64,000 bases of DNA from Macrocybe gigantea (GCA_011319805.1 SJRY01000229.1:372001-436000); one strand, 5' to 3'; shown: positions 1 through 13,100, numbered from the stretch's first letter. Numbers and translations: made by a program. The notes: generated from the sequence alone by a model not told the origin.

Positions 1-1243
1 ATGTCAACACGAGCATTTCGCCATCGACTGCCCCGAGCGGACTACACCACCCGAAGGTTACATCTGCAAAATCTGTCAGACGGTATGTTGATTCTCCTCC
101 TCTTTTGCTCGTTTAGACACTTGGCTCACGGATGTTCCTAGCCTGGCCACTTCGTCCGCGATTGCCCAACAAGAGATGCTGTAGGCGACACAGGTGGCAA
201 GAAACCGAAACCTGGCTATGTGTGTCGAGCATGCGGAAGTGAAAATCACTACCTTGATGACTGCCCAATCAATGCCAGTTCACGCAGTCACCAGCATGAT
301 CGGCCGAACAGAAAAGGTCCACCTAAAGAGATCGGACGTAAGTGTGATTAGGGTTATGTCCTCGATCTTGTCTTCTGACTGCTATCTACAGCGGATGAAT
401 GTTGGTTCTGTCTGTCCAACCCTAACCTTGCGTGCGTAACTAATGAACCCCTCTTTCGGTCCCTTCTTTTCCTGACTGGCACCCCTTAGCAAACACCTCA
501 TTGTCGGCATCGGGTCCGAATGTTATCTGACCCTTCCAAAAGGTCAAATCATTCCAACCCACGCAGACACACGTCGTTCCGACATCCCAGGCGGAGGTCA
601 TGTCCTGATTGTCCCCATAGCGCACTTTCCGACATATAACACGATACCTCCGGACCTAACTCCTCCCATTCAGCAAGAGACAGACAAGTCATTCAAGATT
701 TTTTCTCCCATTCCATGCTCTCACAATGATTAGCAGGCTGCAATTGGCATTGCGGGTTTTGTATGCCAAGCACGGCTGTGCCTTTGTGAGTTTCGAAATA
801 GCCCGGCTGACCAGTAAAGGAGGTCATGCACACATACAAGTAGTGCCCATACCAAACGGGCTCAAAAATGAAGTGGAGGATGCGTTCATCAGGTGGGGAG
901 ATCGCAAGGCATTGATTTTGAGCAAGATCCGCAAGCGGCCCTGGAGTCATGTACGGGTGGGCGAGGAAGTTATTTCCGAGTGAACCTCCCAGACGGGCGC
1001 GTAATGGTACACCTGATGAAAGATCATGTACCCTTCAGCATCCAATTTGGACGGTCGGTCTTGCAAATTGCGTATCAATTTTACCACATTTAACAAACTT
1101 CCTACAGACAAGTCCTGGTCACCCTTCTCGGTATGCCAGACCGGCTGGACTGGAAAACGTGTGCTTTGTCTGAGGAGGAGGATAGAGCTGATGCTCAGGC
1201 GTTCAAGGCCGCCTTCGCGCCGTTTGATCCCACCACTGTATAA
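1..1243 (+). CDS. CwfJ/Drn1-like splicing factor (CWF19L1 type), 3' part
   Basis: This is the 3' portion of a gene that starts before the window. The visible N-terminal part carries CCHC zinc knuckles (CKICQTPGHFVRDCP and CRACGSENHYLDDCP, plus the tail of an earlier one). These are followed by a CwfJ C-terminal region with HIT-like motifs (GGHVLIVPIAH near 595-625 and GGHAHIQVVPI near 820-855) and a conserved end (YFRVNLPDGR, then FGRQVLVTLLGMPDRLDW across an intron). The family works with the lariat debranching enzyme and late or post-spliceosomal complexes in the nucleus. Introns are visible at about 90-139, 341-390, 443-488, 692-735 and near 1055-1107. Near 890-905 the frame must change by one base to join the HIT-like part to the GIDFEQDP segment, which looks like a missing base. 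The stop is TAA at 1241-1243. The family call is firm; Drn1/CWF19L1 orthology is inferred. Confidence 0.85.
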
Positions 1244-1608
1244 CTCAACACGTGTCTAGTCGGTTACAGCACACCCCACAGAAGAATAGTAAAGAAAAAA
1301 AAAGAATGAATGCAGTATCAACTATGGTGTATAAAGTCGATTACGTCCAAGAAACAGGTTCTGCGGGAGTATCCATCCCAACGCGTTCATATGTCAAATT
1401 CATGTCGACTCGGCAGGAGTTGGAACCTTGGCAGAGAGATCGCATGAGTCGTTATCAGGAATTGCACTTGCAACATAATACCTGGTTTTCTGGGTTTTCG
1501 ACCACTTCATGAACAGCATTGATGTTCACGACTGGGACGTCGATCGGGCTATCAAGGCTCTTCTTGTAACTATGAAGGTGCAGGATCAGCCTTGTCGTCT
1601 CTAAAACA
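1244..1608. other. intergenic, convergent 3' ends
   Basis: These 365 bases separate the stop of the CwfJ-like gene from the stop of the aminotransferase on the other strand. An A-rich patch lies near 1290-1305. I see no convincing coding sequence or RNA gene; the space is best read as two facing 3' UTRs. Confidence 0.6.
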
Positions 1609-4144
1609 TCATGGAATATCTGCATACTTATGACCCATCGACGCCAAGCCACCTTTGCGGGCCTTCTTGAGTACTCTAGCGATAGCGTCCAAACCTTAAG
1701 CCAGCACTGATAAGCCGAGCCTAACAACAAGCGGAATACTAGTTCTTACCTCTATCGATGTCTTCTATCGGAGGGCCAAAGGAAAGACGGACGAAGTGAT
1801 GGCACGGAGAATTGAACAAATTACGACGGTGAGCAGGGTTGATATCAAAGAATATGCCCGGGATCACGATCGTCTTTTCCTTCAGCAGTTCTTCAAAGAA
1901 CGTCTGTGATATTTTAGTTTAGAGTCTTTATCAGTGGGCACGCGCATACCAGGCCGTTATTCAAAGGTGCGGGGAGCTTTTCAAGGTTGAGCCAGATATA
2001 GAATGTGCTTGAAGGCGGAATGTCAACGTCCAAGTGGAGGGCATGGAGACGAGCAAGGACATGATCACGTTTGGCTTTGAAGTGTTTCTGGAGGGCTACC
2101 TGTCAAGAGACTTCAGCGTGCCTGTGATGAAACGCGTGGAACAAAGGACACAGACCTTTTCCAAAGCCACCCTAGAAAAATCCAGGAGAGGGACAGCCGC
2201 AAGTTGCATGCTGTAGATCTTTAGAAGCAACCTGGACACAGTTATCGTTTAGGCTCACGGATGGTTTGCACCGCCATCAAGGAATGAGCCTACACAGGAA
2301 TGGTAGTCAAGACACCCTTCGGAACGAGAAATCACGTACCAGACTGAGAAAGGGCGGTTATGAGATTTTTTGGTCCTACAACCCAGCAGACACGCCAGCC
2401 AGGAAGCCGCCAGTTCTAAGTGAAAAATGTGCGTCCAAGAGATAACGATTCAAGGAGCTGTGTTATTCATTACCTTGGTAAGACCGTCAATTAAAATAAC
2501 AGAGTCCTATGGATGTCCTTAGAATCTAGGTTTGGCTCATAGGAACTGGAGAGATGCATGCCTGATTGACGTCTTCGATATACTTGGCACCAGAGACGGA
2601 CTTGCCATAGTCGTTGTCATGCTCGGGGTAGACATACCAGGAATAGAACTACGTGGAATTGAATCATGTAAGTGGCATCAATGGCTTAAGAACGCGTTGA
2701 ATTGAACCTCGTCTAAAATAACGGTCGTACCCTCACGACCGAGTGTGACTAGTTCCTTGAGGTCATTGCCCCTGCATGATAGTCGACGGTCATGACCCAT
2801 GCAATACCCTCAGAAAAGCGATTTGACGAACCGGATTACCTAGAGACACTTTGCTTGATAATTTGTGTCACCAGAGTTAGGTATTATGTTACCTGTCCTG
2901 TGGGGTTGCGAGGATTCGAAGCTAGAATGACCGCTAAGCCTTGCGTCTGGATATCTTTCTAGAAACAGAGAGCAGCATGAATATTAAGAACAGTCAACGG
3001 TATACCAAGAAAAGGCCGACTTTCGTCTGCTCAATATTGAGCTGGTACTTGTGCTGAAAAAGAGAGGACGATAAACTCAGGCTGAAGCACCTCTCGGATA
3101 GGTTCCTACCTTGGCGTCAAGTCTACATATTCAAAAGGATGTTTCAATTTATTTTCACCGAGACGTAGCAATCAGACTCAGCATACACTGTAGGAACAGG
3201 AACAAGCCTCTTGAAGGCGCTCAAGACTTGATCATACGCTGTATAGTCAGGGATTTGGTAGGACTAATGCCCGCCTTTTTTTTTTGGTAAATGTCATCAT
3301 GTTAAAAGGCCATGTCACTGACGGTGTAAACGTCACCAATGACCGCTGCGACACGGGATAAGCCAGATCGACCTCCTGGCACGATACAAACGTTTTCATA
3401 TGTGTATTGGCTAGCCTTTCCCTTGCGATATGTATCATTGTAAAGCCTCGCGACGGCTTCACGTAGTGCTAAGGAACAGGTTCCTGTCAGTGTTCAGGCC
3501 AAATATGGATACACCGTACCCTTTACTCCGGTAGTTGGTGCATATTCGAGGGACTCAAGCGGGACGGGAATAGCTTGTGGACGATCGGGGGCGTTGGGGA
3601 TTGGGCCGACCTCGGGAGCGCCCTGGCCTAGATTGGCCCACTCATGAGAATTGGTGTAATTGAAACCATTCGCCATTGCGCGGTCGGAGCAGTAAATGAC
3701 GCCAGTGCTACCAGGATGTTCGATGCCAGGCACAGTCTCCTCATCCTGGAAGGCAAGATGCTCAAAATGACATCGAATTCCAACGGCAAAAAGAACGAAC
3801 AGGATTGATCGTCTGAGGCAGAACGCCCTTGGGCTTGTGACCGGCTGCCTGACGAAAGATCTGTAGAGGATGAGATGGTCGCACGACTCCGTGATGGGCG
3901 TGAATTTGAACAGACCTGATGTGCTTCGGACTCCTTCTCGTGCTTGTAGTGTTTCATGGCATCGCGAACCTGTTCAACGAGATTGTTAAAGGATTGCACG
4001 CGGGAAGATGGAAGTGCATTTTTTTTTGGAGATCGGCCTTGGCTTTGGAAGGGGGTCGAGAGAACGGCCAAAGGCAGATATAGTACATACCACGTGTTGG
4101 AATCTCAAGGAGGTCCTCGAGGATGCAGACTCATTGCTGGCCAT
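1609..4144 (-). CDS. PLP-dependent aminotransferase, class I/II fold
   Basis: This gene has many introns. Its exons read, in order: GSTGVIYCSDRAMANGF, WANLGQGAPEVGPIP, LREAVARLYND, YQIPDYTAYDQVLSAFKR, GLAVILASNPRNPTGQ, LKELVTLGREGTTVILDE, FYSWYVYPEHDNDYG, ILIDGLTKNWRLPGWRVCW (PLP-lysine region), FLDGGANHP, VDIPPSSTFYIWLNLEKLP and HHFVRLSFGPPIED. This is the standard order of a fold-type I aminotransferase. NPRNPTGQ and the LTKNWRLPGWR block (Schiff-base Lys, then phosphate-binding Arg) are intact. The substrate is unknown. The start MASNESASS at 4144 is tentative, because the first exons (down to about 3770) contain a charged segment not typical of the fold. The more conserved part begins near 3730. 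The gene is divergent from arginase. The stop is TGA at 1609-1611. Confidence 0.8.
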
Positions 4145-4223
4145 GATGGCAACAGAGAAATCGGAAACGAGGTAGGACGACGCGGCTGACGTGGGGAAAT
4201 GAGATATGGCTGGAAGAGAGATC

Positions 4224-4228
4224 GATAA
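4224..4228 (+). promoter_or_regulatory. GATAA motif in divergent promoter
   Basis: A GATAA lies within ATCGATAAAG in the 467-bp space between the aminotransferase and arginase start codons. Fungal nitrogen-regulatory GATA factors bind GATA cores. Such short motifs are frequent by chance, so the assignment is only contextual. Confidence 0.25.
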
Positions 4229-4256
4229 AGCTGCGTGGACGATGCTGTGCGTGCAT

Positions 4257-4263
4257 TGACTCA
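4257..4263. promoter_or_regulatory. Gcn4/CPC1-type TGACTCA site
   Basis: A perfect 7-mer TGACTCA sits 112 bp upstream of the aminotransferase ATG and about 350 bp upstream of the arginase ATG. This is the consensus of Gcn4/CpcA cross-pathway-control activators. Roughly eight such 7-mers (both orientations) are expected by chance in 64 kb, so support comes only from location between two amino-acid metabolism genes. Confidence 0.35.
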
Positions 4264-4611
4264 ACGTCTGCTGCCAACACCGCTCAGCCTATTTTTAGCC
4301 AGCATAGCAGCTATTCCAGGGGACTGGTCACGAATCGGAATAAACGCACAAGAAACGCAATTCAATGGCTCGGCGGCATGTCAGAGTCTCTGTAAGATGC
4401 CAGATTTCATGTGCTCGTCCCGTTACGCGAGAACAACGGGGATAGCGGCATCGCCGTCGCCGGCGCTGTTTGTGTTGGTGTGACTGCTTGTTATTCGGAA
4501 GTTGGCAACATTTGCAGTGTTCTCTGTGCTGTTGGCGGGCGGATCATCCGAAAGCTGGCGACATATAAACCTCACCTCCAGCATCTGCCCTTCACACGGA
4601 CAAACGCAGCA

Positions 4612-6075
4612 ATGTCTCCCAACTTTCGCTTTCTCCGAGAGCCCCGGACGGCGGCGGTAAGCTCTGTCGTCGTGGCTGTCACTTCTCTCCTAGGCTAACG
4701 TTACTATCCCGTCTCAGATCGTCGGCTGCCCATTCAGGTCTGTTTCAATTTTTTTTGCTGATGTGACGCTATAGCCACGTTGACGCGAGATCATGCGGCT
4801 GTGCGTAGTGGCGGCCAGGTGAGTAACGGATCTGTCACCTGCTTCACATATGCTCAACCTACCCCCTAGCCCAAGCCTGGCGTCGACAAAGGCCCAATTC
4901 ACATGGTGGAGGCTGGCCTCATCCAGCAGCTAGAGGATCTTGACTGGAAAGTCCAATTCGACGGCCATCACCAGTTTGAGGAAATTAAGACAGCAGATGA
5001 TCCCCCAATAGCGAAACTCAAGAATCCCAGACTCGTGTCGCGCGTCACTGAATCTGTCGCTAAAGTCGTCGGAGGCCATGCACGGAATGGAGCATTGCCT
5101 GTCACTCTCGGAGGAGATCATTCACTGGTACATCACGTTTACGCCTGTATTTCATCGCATTCTGAACGATATGATGCAGGCTATGGGCACCATCTCGGGT
5201 ACTTTAAAGTGCGTATTTTTACGTCACCTCAAGTTGGTTGAAAGCTTAAAATATCCTCCTTCTAGTGCGTATCCTGACGCGTGTGTGGTATGGGTGGATG
5301 CTCATGCAGACATTAACACCGCGGAAACGACGGATTCAGGTGCAAACGCTCTAACAGTTTTTAAGCTGGCCTGACGTGGGCTAATTCTATAATTAATGGA
5401 ACAGGGAACATTCATGGCATGCCCGTGTCCTTCCTGATGGGTATCGGAGAGAGCATTCCGGAGTTCGCGTGGCTAAAGCCCCTCTTGAAATCTAATCGAA
5501 TTGTCTACATCGGCCTGCGCGATGTCGACGTTGGCGAGAAACGCATCCTCCGCGAACACAATATCAAGGCTTTCAGTATGCATGAAGTGGATAAATACGG
5601 CATCGGCAGGGTTGTCGAGATGGCTCTTGACCACGTCAACCCAAACAGGGATCGTCCAATCCATCTTAGTTTCGACGTGGACGCTATGGACCCTACTGTC
5701 GCACCAGCAACAGGCACTCCAGTAGGAGCCTTTTTAACTGCTTTTCGCATGCTTCTGATATTGCGCAGGTTCGTGGCGGATTGACATTCCGAGAGGGTCA
5801 CTACATTTGCGAGGCCCTTTGCGAGACTGGACTCCTTGTCGCGTTGGACTTGATGGTAAGGCTAACATTCACCTTTCTCAACCCTGGCAAACTGAAGGAG
5901 TGTCTCTTCTGCAGGAAGTGAATCCGTCGATTATGGACGACAACAGCGCCAAGCAGACAGTTACTATTGGTTGTTCTCTCGTCAGATCTGCGCTAGGTAA
6001 GCGTCTAAACCAAGCTCCTGTCCGCACATCATCCGATCTAATGCTCTTTAATGCGTAGGCGAAACCCTTCTGTGA
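4612..6075 (+). CDS. CAR1: arginase
   Basis: Arginase hydrolyses L-arginine to ornithine and urea in the cytosol, the first step of arginine catabolism. The ureohydrolase metal motifs are all visible: LGGDHS (near 5115), WVDAHADINT (near 5290-5325) and SFDVDAMDPTVAPATGTPV (near 5667-5725). The N-terminal exon is MSPNFRFLREPRTAA; the next exons continue through VGCPFSGGQPKPGVDKGP. The 3' end, SIMDDNSAKQTVTIG... GETLL, closes at TGA 6073-6075. Several short introns interrupt the frame (for example near 4656-4718, 5130-5180, 5347-5403 and 5726-5769). A TATA-like ACATATAAAC lies about 50 bp upstream of the ATG. The gene is divergent from the aminotransferase. Confidence 0.95.
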
Positions 6076-7102
6076 ACGTATCATTATTGTACAGACTATT
6101 ATACCATCTTCAGACAGGAGTTTCATGTCATATTAGAATCAGGAGTTGCATTCTTCCATCACCCGTACGAATGTCATTTGACCAGGTCAGGAGCGATGTC
6201 CTCATCACGCTTTAGATGCCACCTTGTTAAGAACATGGACCGAGTTGGACGATGGCGACATCATTGACCAACGCACAGGGCTCTCGGCTTCGTTTTTCTG
6301 GCGCGTCCTTGATGTTTTGACCATAATCAAAACACATCCAGCTTCGTGATAACTTTGCTGGCCCTTGTGAAGGTCTGACTGAAGGGTTGACTATTCTGTG
6401 TTCAGCCAATGCGTCTAGCGCTCGCTAAGTAGTTAAAACGACAAGATGCACGGCCTGCGCAATGCAAAATTGATGATGTACAGTACATCTAGTAATTAAA
6501 ATGAGAAGGTATTACCAAGCTGCTGAATGTCTTGCCGTGCCTGAGTTTCGGAGCTCGGTTCAGGTCAGAACGGCCATAGGATTCGAAAGCAGTGAATTGC
6601 TCGACAGAAATCTGTTCGTTGACATGGGTTCCATAATACCTGTTGATACAAGAATACTTGCGCAAAACATTCATGTGAAGGAACAATCAACTTGAGGCTG
6701 AGTCATTCTGACGAGTCTGTTCATTGAACAGAGAGTGATGAACTGTAGATTATGATGATGGCCAAGTTTTAATCATGGTTGGGTTGTGTCGCCTTGAGTC
6801 TGCGCATCGCGGGCGCACCCTCTCTATGTTGCCTCGGTTAGCCCTGACCCATCAGATTGGGATGTGATCGCCCGCCGAGTGCAGCTCCAATCAGAGGCAA
6901 CAACCATGGAAGGGCTTCATCAGCAGACCTAGTAGACGCCGACTAGATCGGTGCTATTCTGCGTCGAGCGGCGCACAGGGAGGAAAAACAGTTGTCGTCA
7001 AGGTCCTGGGAGAAAATACTTAAGTAGGCCCGGAAAATGCCGAAAACGTGGTTCGAGAGATTTGAGAGCATTCCAAGCCATTAACCACGCGAGGAAGCCA
7101 CC
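6076..7102. other. intergenic region between arginase and kinesin
   Basis: This is about 1 kb without supportable coding sequence. The short open frames on both strands lack recognisable domains and good exon boundaries. The stretch contains a TGAGTCA at 6699-6705, likely by chance. The last 150 bases are presumably the kinesin promoter and 5' UTR. Confidence 0.55.
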
Positions 7103-10100
7103 ATGGCGCCGTCGAGCTCGTCGTCCGCAACGACGACGTCCGTCCAAGTTGGTCAGTGGCCTCTTGTTTCTTGGTTGACGTATCGTTGACATGTCCGCCC
7201 CCTGGCACAGCGCTCCGCATCCGTCCTCCGACCGCACAGGACTCCACCTCCATCCCCGCTCGTTTTCAACGCTCTGTCATTCAGACGACTTCTTCCACCT
7301 CCATTTCTATCGAAGCACCTCTTAATGTCGGTTCTGGATCGGGCGCAACCGTTGGACCTTCCGCCGCTTCGTCTAGCTCGTCCGCCAGGAGGCAGGCGTT
7401 CACCTTTGATCAGGTCCATCCTCCTCCGACCTCCCAGTACGAGCTCTTCACGTCGACCGCAAAGCCGCTCGTCTCTCGCTTTATTGAAGGTTTCAACTGC
7501 ACTATCCTTGCGTATGGCCAAACCAGCAGCGGCAAGACGTTCACGATGACGGGCATCGATCTCGACGCCGACCCGAGTGACCCCAATAACAGGATGGGTA
7601 TTATACCCCGAGCTGTCTCCACTATATTTTCGACGGCAAAACAGCTGAAGGAAGAACGCGCTGGCGCCTGGAACTACAGCATTAAAGGCTCTTTTATAGA
7701 AATTTACAACGAAGATCTTATCGACCTCTTAAATATGGATGACGCGAGCGGTGGGAGACGCGAGGTGCAGATTAGAGAGGATAAAGACGGCCATATCATT
7801 TGGGGAGGTCTCCGAGAAGTGGGAGTGCGGAACACGGCGGAGGTAATGTCGTGAGTGTTTTATTCTGCCTATTTACCCTTTTCTCGACGGTGCTGATGAT
7901 ATCTATATTTAGTTTGATACGGAAGGGAACTGCTATCCGTCGGACGAATGAGACGGACATGAACGCTCAATCTTCGCGTTCACATGCTATATTCTCTTTG
8001 ACGTTGACACAGAAGAAATACAAAGGATCTGGTCCCCCTCCTCGCTCACCTTCTCCTCTTCCCCCGGGTGGACGTTCCCCGTCACGTTTGGCTCGGCCTG
8101 GTTCCATGTATGCTGGTCCTAATGCTGGCGGTGCGAACAGAGTGTCCTCTCCAACCTTTGGACGACCCACTACTCCTAGCTTCGCTTCGGCGATGAGCCG
8201 CGGCGGGTTGCGTCCGTCAAGCGCCCTAGGACACGCCAGTGAACGTGCTTTTGCTGCCGGTGAAGAGGAAGGCGGAGAATGGGTTACGATCGTGTCGAAG
8301 TTCCATTTCGTCGATCTCGCCGGTTCCGAAAGGGTAAGTGATCGACCGATCACGCTGGGCATGACCTCAACCTGAGACTTTTCAGCTAAAGAGAACTGCG
8401 GCAGCAGGCGAGCGCATCAAAGAAGGCATATCCATCAACAGCGGACTCCTTGCGCTAGGCAATGTCATTTCTGCTCTAGGAGATCCATCTCGCGCCAAGA
8501 CCGCGACCCATATCCCTTACCGCGATTCCAAACTCACTCGACTTCTTCAAGACTCCTTAGGCGGAAACGCTCATACCCTTATGATCGCTTGCGTTAGCCC
8601 TGCAGAATGGAACGCTGCCGAGACAATCAACACTCTTAAGTATGCCAATCGGGCCCGGAACATCAAGAATCGTGCCGTGCTTAACGAGCGAGAAGAGGGC
8701 TGGGACGACATCGAATGGCTTCAGGGCACCGTGACTCGTCTGAGAAAAGACCTGAAGCAGCTCAAAGAAGGTGGTGCTGTTGCTCCCAGTTCAGTTTCGC
8801 ATCCTGAGGTCCACGAAGGCGCTAGCAAGAGGGTTCTCGCGCAGCTCACAGAGCTGCAGAACAATTACGAAGACCTACGAGAAAAGTTTGTCGAGCGCAC
8901 AGAGGAACTCACTCGTTTGAGACGAGAACTAGGGGAGAAGCATCGGTCGAGCACTTCGGGTGCCATTGGTGGCACCGCTAAATACGAGGAGATCGTCGGC
9001 CCTGTCATTGAGGAGTATGAGAAGACCATTGCTGCCATGGAAGCAGAGCTCAGTCTTAATCGTGCGGCACTAAGGCATACTAATGATCTGGTGGAGGAGA
9101 AGGAAGAGGAAGTTTCAGTTCTCACCGAACGACACTCGGCGACGGAGCTGTACGTGGAGGAGTTACGTTCGCGTGTCGCGAAGTTGACGGAGCGAGAAGC
9201 CTCGACAGAGGTGAGTCAGTTTAGGCAGGCAAAGATTCCGCCGAGGTTCATCATCTCGCTAGGCGTACGTCCGTGATCTGGAGGAGAAGATCAAGGCATA
9301 CGACGAGTCTTCTGTCACTTCAAGCGAATCAATGACAGACCTTAAACGTGAAGTTAGCCGTTACAAAGACGCTGAATCCTCATCAGCAAAATATATTGCA
9401 GACCTCGAGGCGCGGCTTGCGCGCTCAGATGAGTCCGTGCTCAGTCTCCAACAGACCATCGAAAACTTGGAGAGTGAATGTGACAGGCGACGGGATGAGG
9501 TAGGGGCTCTCCAAGCCCGTCTCGAATCGCTTAGGAAGGACGGCGAAAGTTGGAGGACCGAATTGGAAGAGCGAGAGAGGCGAGTTAAACATTTGGAGGA
9601 TAAGAAACTGGAATGGGAGCAGAGGATGAACGATGCTGCCGAGACAAGAACAAGGCTGGAAGTGTTGTTGGAGAGGTGGTCTCCGCGAGAAGGAGCCTAG
9701 AGCTTGATATCGCCAAAGCTTCTGTTCCAGGCGACTCGGATGCCACTCCCAGCTCCACTCCCAATTCTTCCCCGTTGATGGTGAACCTATATCCCGACAG
9801 GGCGACTACAGCTCGCACAGCATGTCCTTAGGAGAGCAACTGATCGCTCTCCAACAGACGCATACTGCGACCTTAGCGGACCTTTCCTCAGTCACAGCCA
9901 AGTATCGCGATGCTCTGCGCGAAATATCAGAACTGGCGGCTCAAATTCAAGAAGCGAAACTGAGTAGTTCAAGCATGGCCGAAGCTAGCTACGCTGAATC
10001 GCCCTCCGTCGACAAGCCAATCGAGATTCCGACTCACCGGAGAAGGTTGACTGGAGGTAGACTCGTCGATTCTCAGTACAATTCCTCAGGCCGGCGGCTT

Positions 10101-13100
10101 TTTTTCAGGCAGGCGGCCTCGGCCGAATCGCTCCATTCGAGGTATCTGTGTTAGTTGATATTATCTGGGCTGGGGCTGACGCGCGTTATCAGGTCGCTGT
10201 CGCAATCGCAATCGCTATCACAGGAGCTATCCTCGGTACATTTGCGCAAAACCTCATTTTCAAGTCACACAAGTAGCTCTCATTCGCCTTCGAGTTCTCA
10301 TTCTCTACCTGCACCTACTCTGAAACATGCGGGTTCTCGGTCTAACCTTTCTATTTCGCTGCCGGTCTCTGGGATATCTGCCCACGAACGCTCGGTCGCG
10401 AGCCTAGAGAAAGAGATCATGCGATTGCAAGAGGTCCTCAAGGAGCGGGAAGCAGAGATCAGTGCTTGGAGACATCGTTAAAGGAGACCCAGGCTGAGAA
10501 GTCTATTGCAACTTCCGAACCTGATGCAGCACCCCATGTCAATGGGGCTGTTTCCCTAGAAGCTACGCTCTCTCCGAAGACTTTGGATCAATTCGATCAC
10601 ATCAAGAAGAGCATGGAGAATGGGCATACACACGAGGTTGGCTCTGAAAGAAATGGGTCTTCCGTCATTTCCGAGACAGATGAATCGCTTGAACGGCTCA
10701 ACGAACTTATGCTGTATGTTCGTTGGCACTGTTCGGGACGACACGCTAATACCTTTTGTTAGGTCTATGGCTCAAAAGGAATCCATCACCGCGAAGTAGT
10801 GGACGATCTCAATTCTCAACTCAGCCAAGTAAGGCGGCAATTGGACGAACTGACCACGCTTTCTCGGAATCAGGTTGGTCTATACTGCACTTCTGTTCCA
10901 ATTGGGTTCATTGACATTCTTATAGGCACTTAATATGTCGACTGAGCTTGAAGGACTTCAAGGGCGGCATGAAGACACTCTTGCCGCCTTGCGAGATGCC
11001 GAGACTCGAGAAACTGAGCTTGTCCAATCCTTGAATGATATCAAAGCCTCCCATGCAATCGAAGTCGAGAAACTTCGCAGTGCGCACGAGGCCGCGTTGG
11101 GCTCAAGGCCGCCGAAATGGATCAAATTGTCTCCCAGTTGAAAGCAGAGCACGACGCTGCTACGAGCACCTTGCACAACGAGCTAGAAGCTACAAAAAAG
11201 GCAGTCGGGACATGCGTAGTGCTCACGAAGAAGCGTTCGGCAAGCTGAAGAAGGAGCACGAGGAAGAGCTACAGCGACAGATGAAGGATGCTGAAGCCGT
11301 TCTCGCGCGTACCCGGGAAGAGCAGGAAAGGTCCTTGAACAGACTGCGGTCTGATCACGAGGAAACTCTCAAACAGAAAGATGCTGAAGCCAACGCTGTC
11401 CTGCAGCGCACTGAGGAAGAGTACTACAATGCTCTCACCAAGCTTCGGGCGATCATGCAGAGGCCATCAAAAAGCTCACACAAGAAACGAATGCCACTAT
11501 CGATAGATTGCGCGAAGATCACGCAGGCGAACTTCGGATGGCTGAGATTCATCGGCAGGGTGCACTCTCGGAGTCTGAATCAGCCCAGACGGCCGCTTTG
11601 AAGGAGCTTCAGGACGAGCACGCGGCTGCCATCGTGAGGAAAGAGGCTTCCTTCACAGAGGAGATGGAAAATTTAAAGGCAGAGCATGAACGTATACTCG
11701 CTATGAAGCTGGATGATTACACCCTGCAGATGGATAAGCAACGATTGGAGTACGAGACGCAGCTGGCGAAATTCCGGGAAGAAAGGAGGATTGAAGTTGA
11801 CCGTCTGGCTTCCGCCCTTTCTGTGGCTAAAGAAGAGCACTCTTCCTTATCGACCAAGGCTAAAGCGGATTTAGAATCAGCTCTTAAGGAGGCAAAAGAG
11901 CAGCACGCGTTGATACTTGAAGAGGTCGCACGAGGCCATGAAGAGGAACTGGCGAGGCTCAAATCTCTTCACGAAAACCATCTGAAGGAGAGCTTCGCGG
12001 AAGCCGAACAACGAAGGTCGGCGTTGGCTCGATCGCATGAGGAAGAGCTTTCAAGTCTTCGAGCTGAGCACAACGAGGCCATCTCGGCTTTGGACACTTC
12101 CCTCGTCGCCAGCCAAGAGAAACACCGCCTTGATGAAGAGGAATCGGAAAGGCGTACAAAGCGTCTTCTGGCTGAGGAGCGGGATCGAGCCGCCGCCACT
12201 CTGCGAGAACTGCAGACAAAACAGTCAACCCAGCTGGGCGACCTTTACAAGGATCAAGAGTCGCTTCGTCAGGAAGTCTATTCTTACAAAGTTGCTGCCG
12301 AGGAATACACTGCTGTGCAGGAGCGGACTCGTTCAATGCATGAGAGAGCTATGGCAGAGAAGGATCAGATGCTGAAGGCCGTGCAAAGCGATCTCACCAA
12401 CGTCTGTGATAAGCGAGACCAGTTGAACGCTGAAGTGGTGAAACTCCGTGAAGAGCTCGAAAACACTCGAAGTGAACAAACGAAACTAATCCAAGAAGCT
12501 TCGAAGCGAGAGTCACTCGTCACGGAGTTGGAACATCATCGCTCGGTCTTGGCGGAGATCCAGGAGAACTTGCAAAAAGTGAAGGATGAGAAGGACACGC
12601 TTCAGGTGGAGAAGAATCGTGCCGACTCTCTTGTCCGTGATCTCCAAGCTCAAATTGCTCGAAGTGCATCGCCTCCCAATGCTCGTCCTGTGGCTGAGCG
12701 CAGCGTATCGTACAGTCGGGCAAACGGTTTATCAGTCAAGCTACCGCCACCTGCCCCTCCGCCTTCTGTTCCTCCTCCACCCGCTCCAAAGTCGGCGACG
12801 AGCCATGTAAACGGAGAATCGATCGCCTCTTCGCAAGCTTCGCCCACATTTATTTCTTCTCGAGACTCCCAGTCAGAGCTATCGCCTACGTCGACGACGT
12901 CGACATCAGTAGGACCTCACAGCGTTGCAGCCATGGATCCAAAGTTTGCTGTCAAACTCGAACAACAAGCGAAACAAATTGATGAGCAGGAGGCAATGAT
13001 CAAGACTCTTAACAAGCAGCTGACGCATTGTGAAAGCGACCTCCAGACACACATGGATCTGGTTAACACTCTGGAGACGTCATTAGGAGAATCAGAGAAG

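Noticed and set aside
6699..6705. TGAGTCA upstream of the kinesin gene
   Set aside because: It matches the Gcn4 consensus but is 400 bp from the ATG of a motor protein gene, and about eight such 7-mers are expected by chance in the window.
6951..7253. Arg-rich frames on both strands around the kinesin start
   Set aside because: They run antisense to or out of frame with exon 1 and its intron, and show no recognisable domain.
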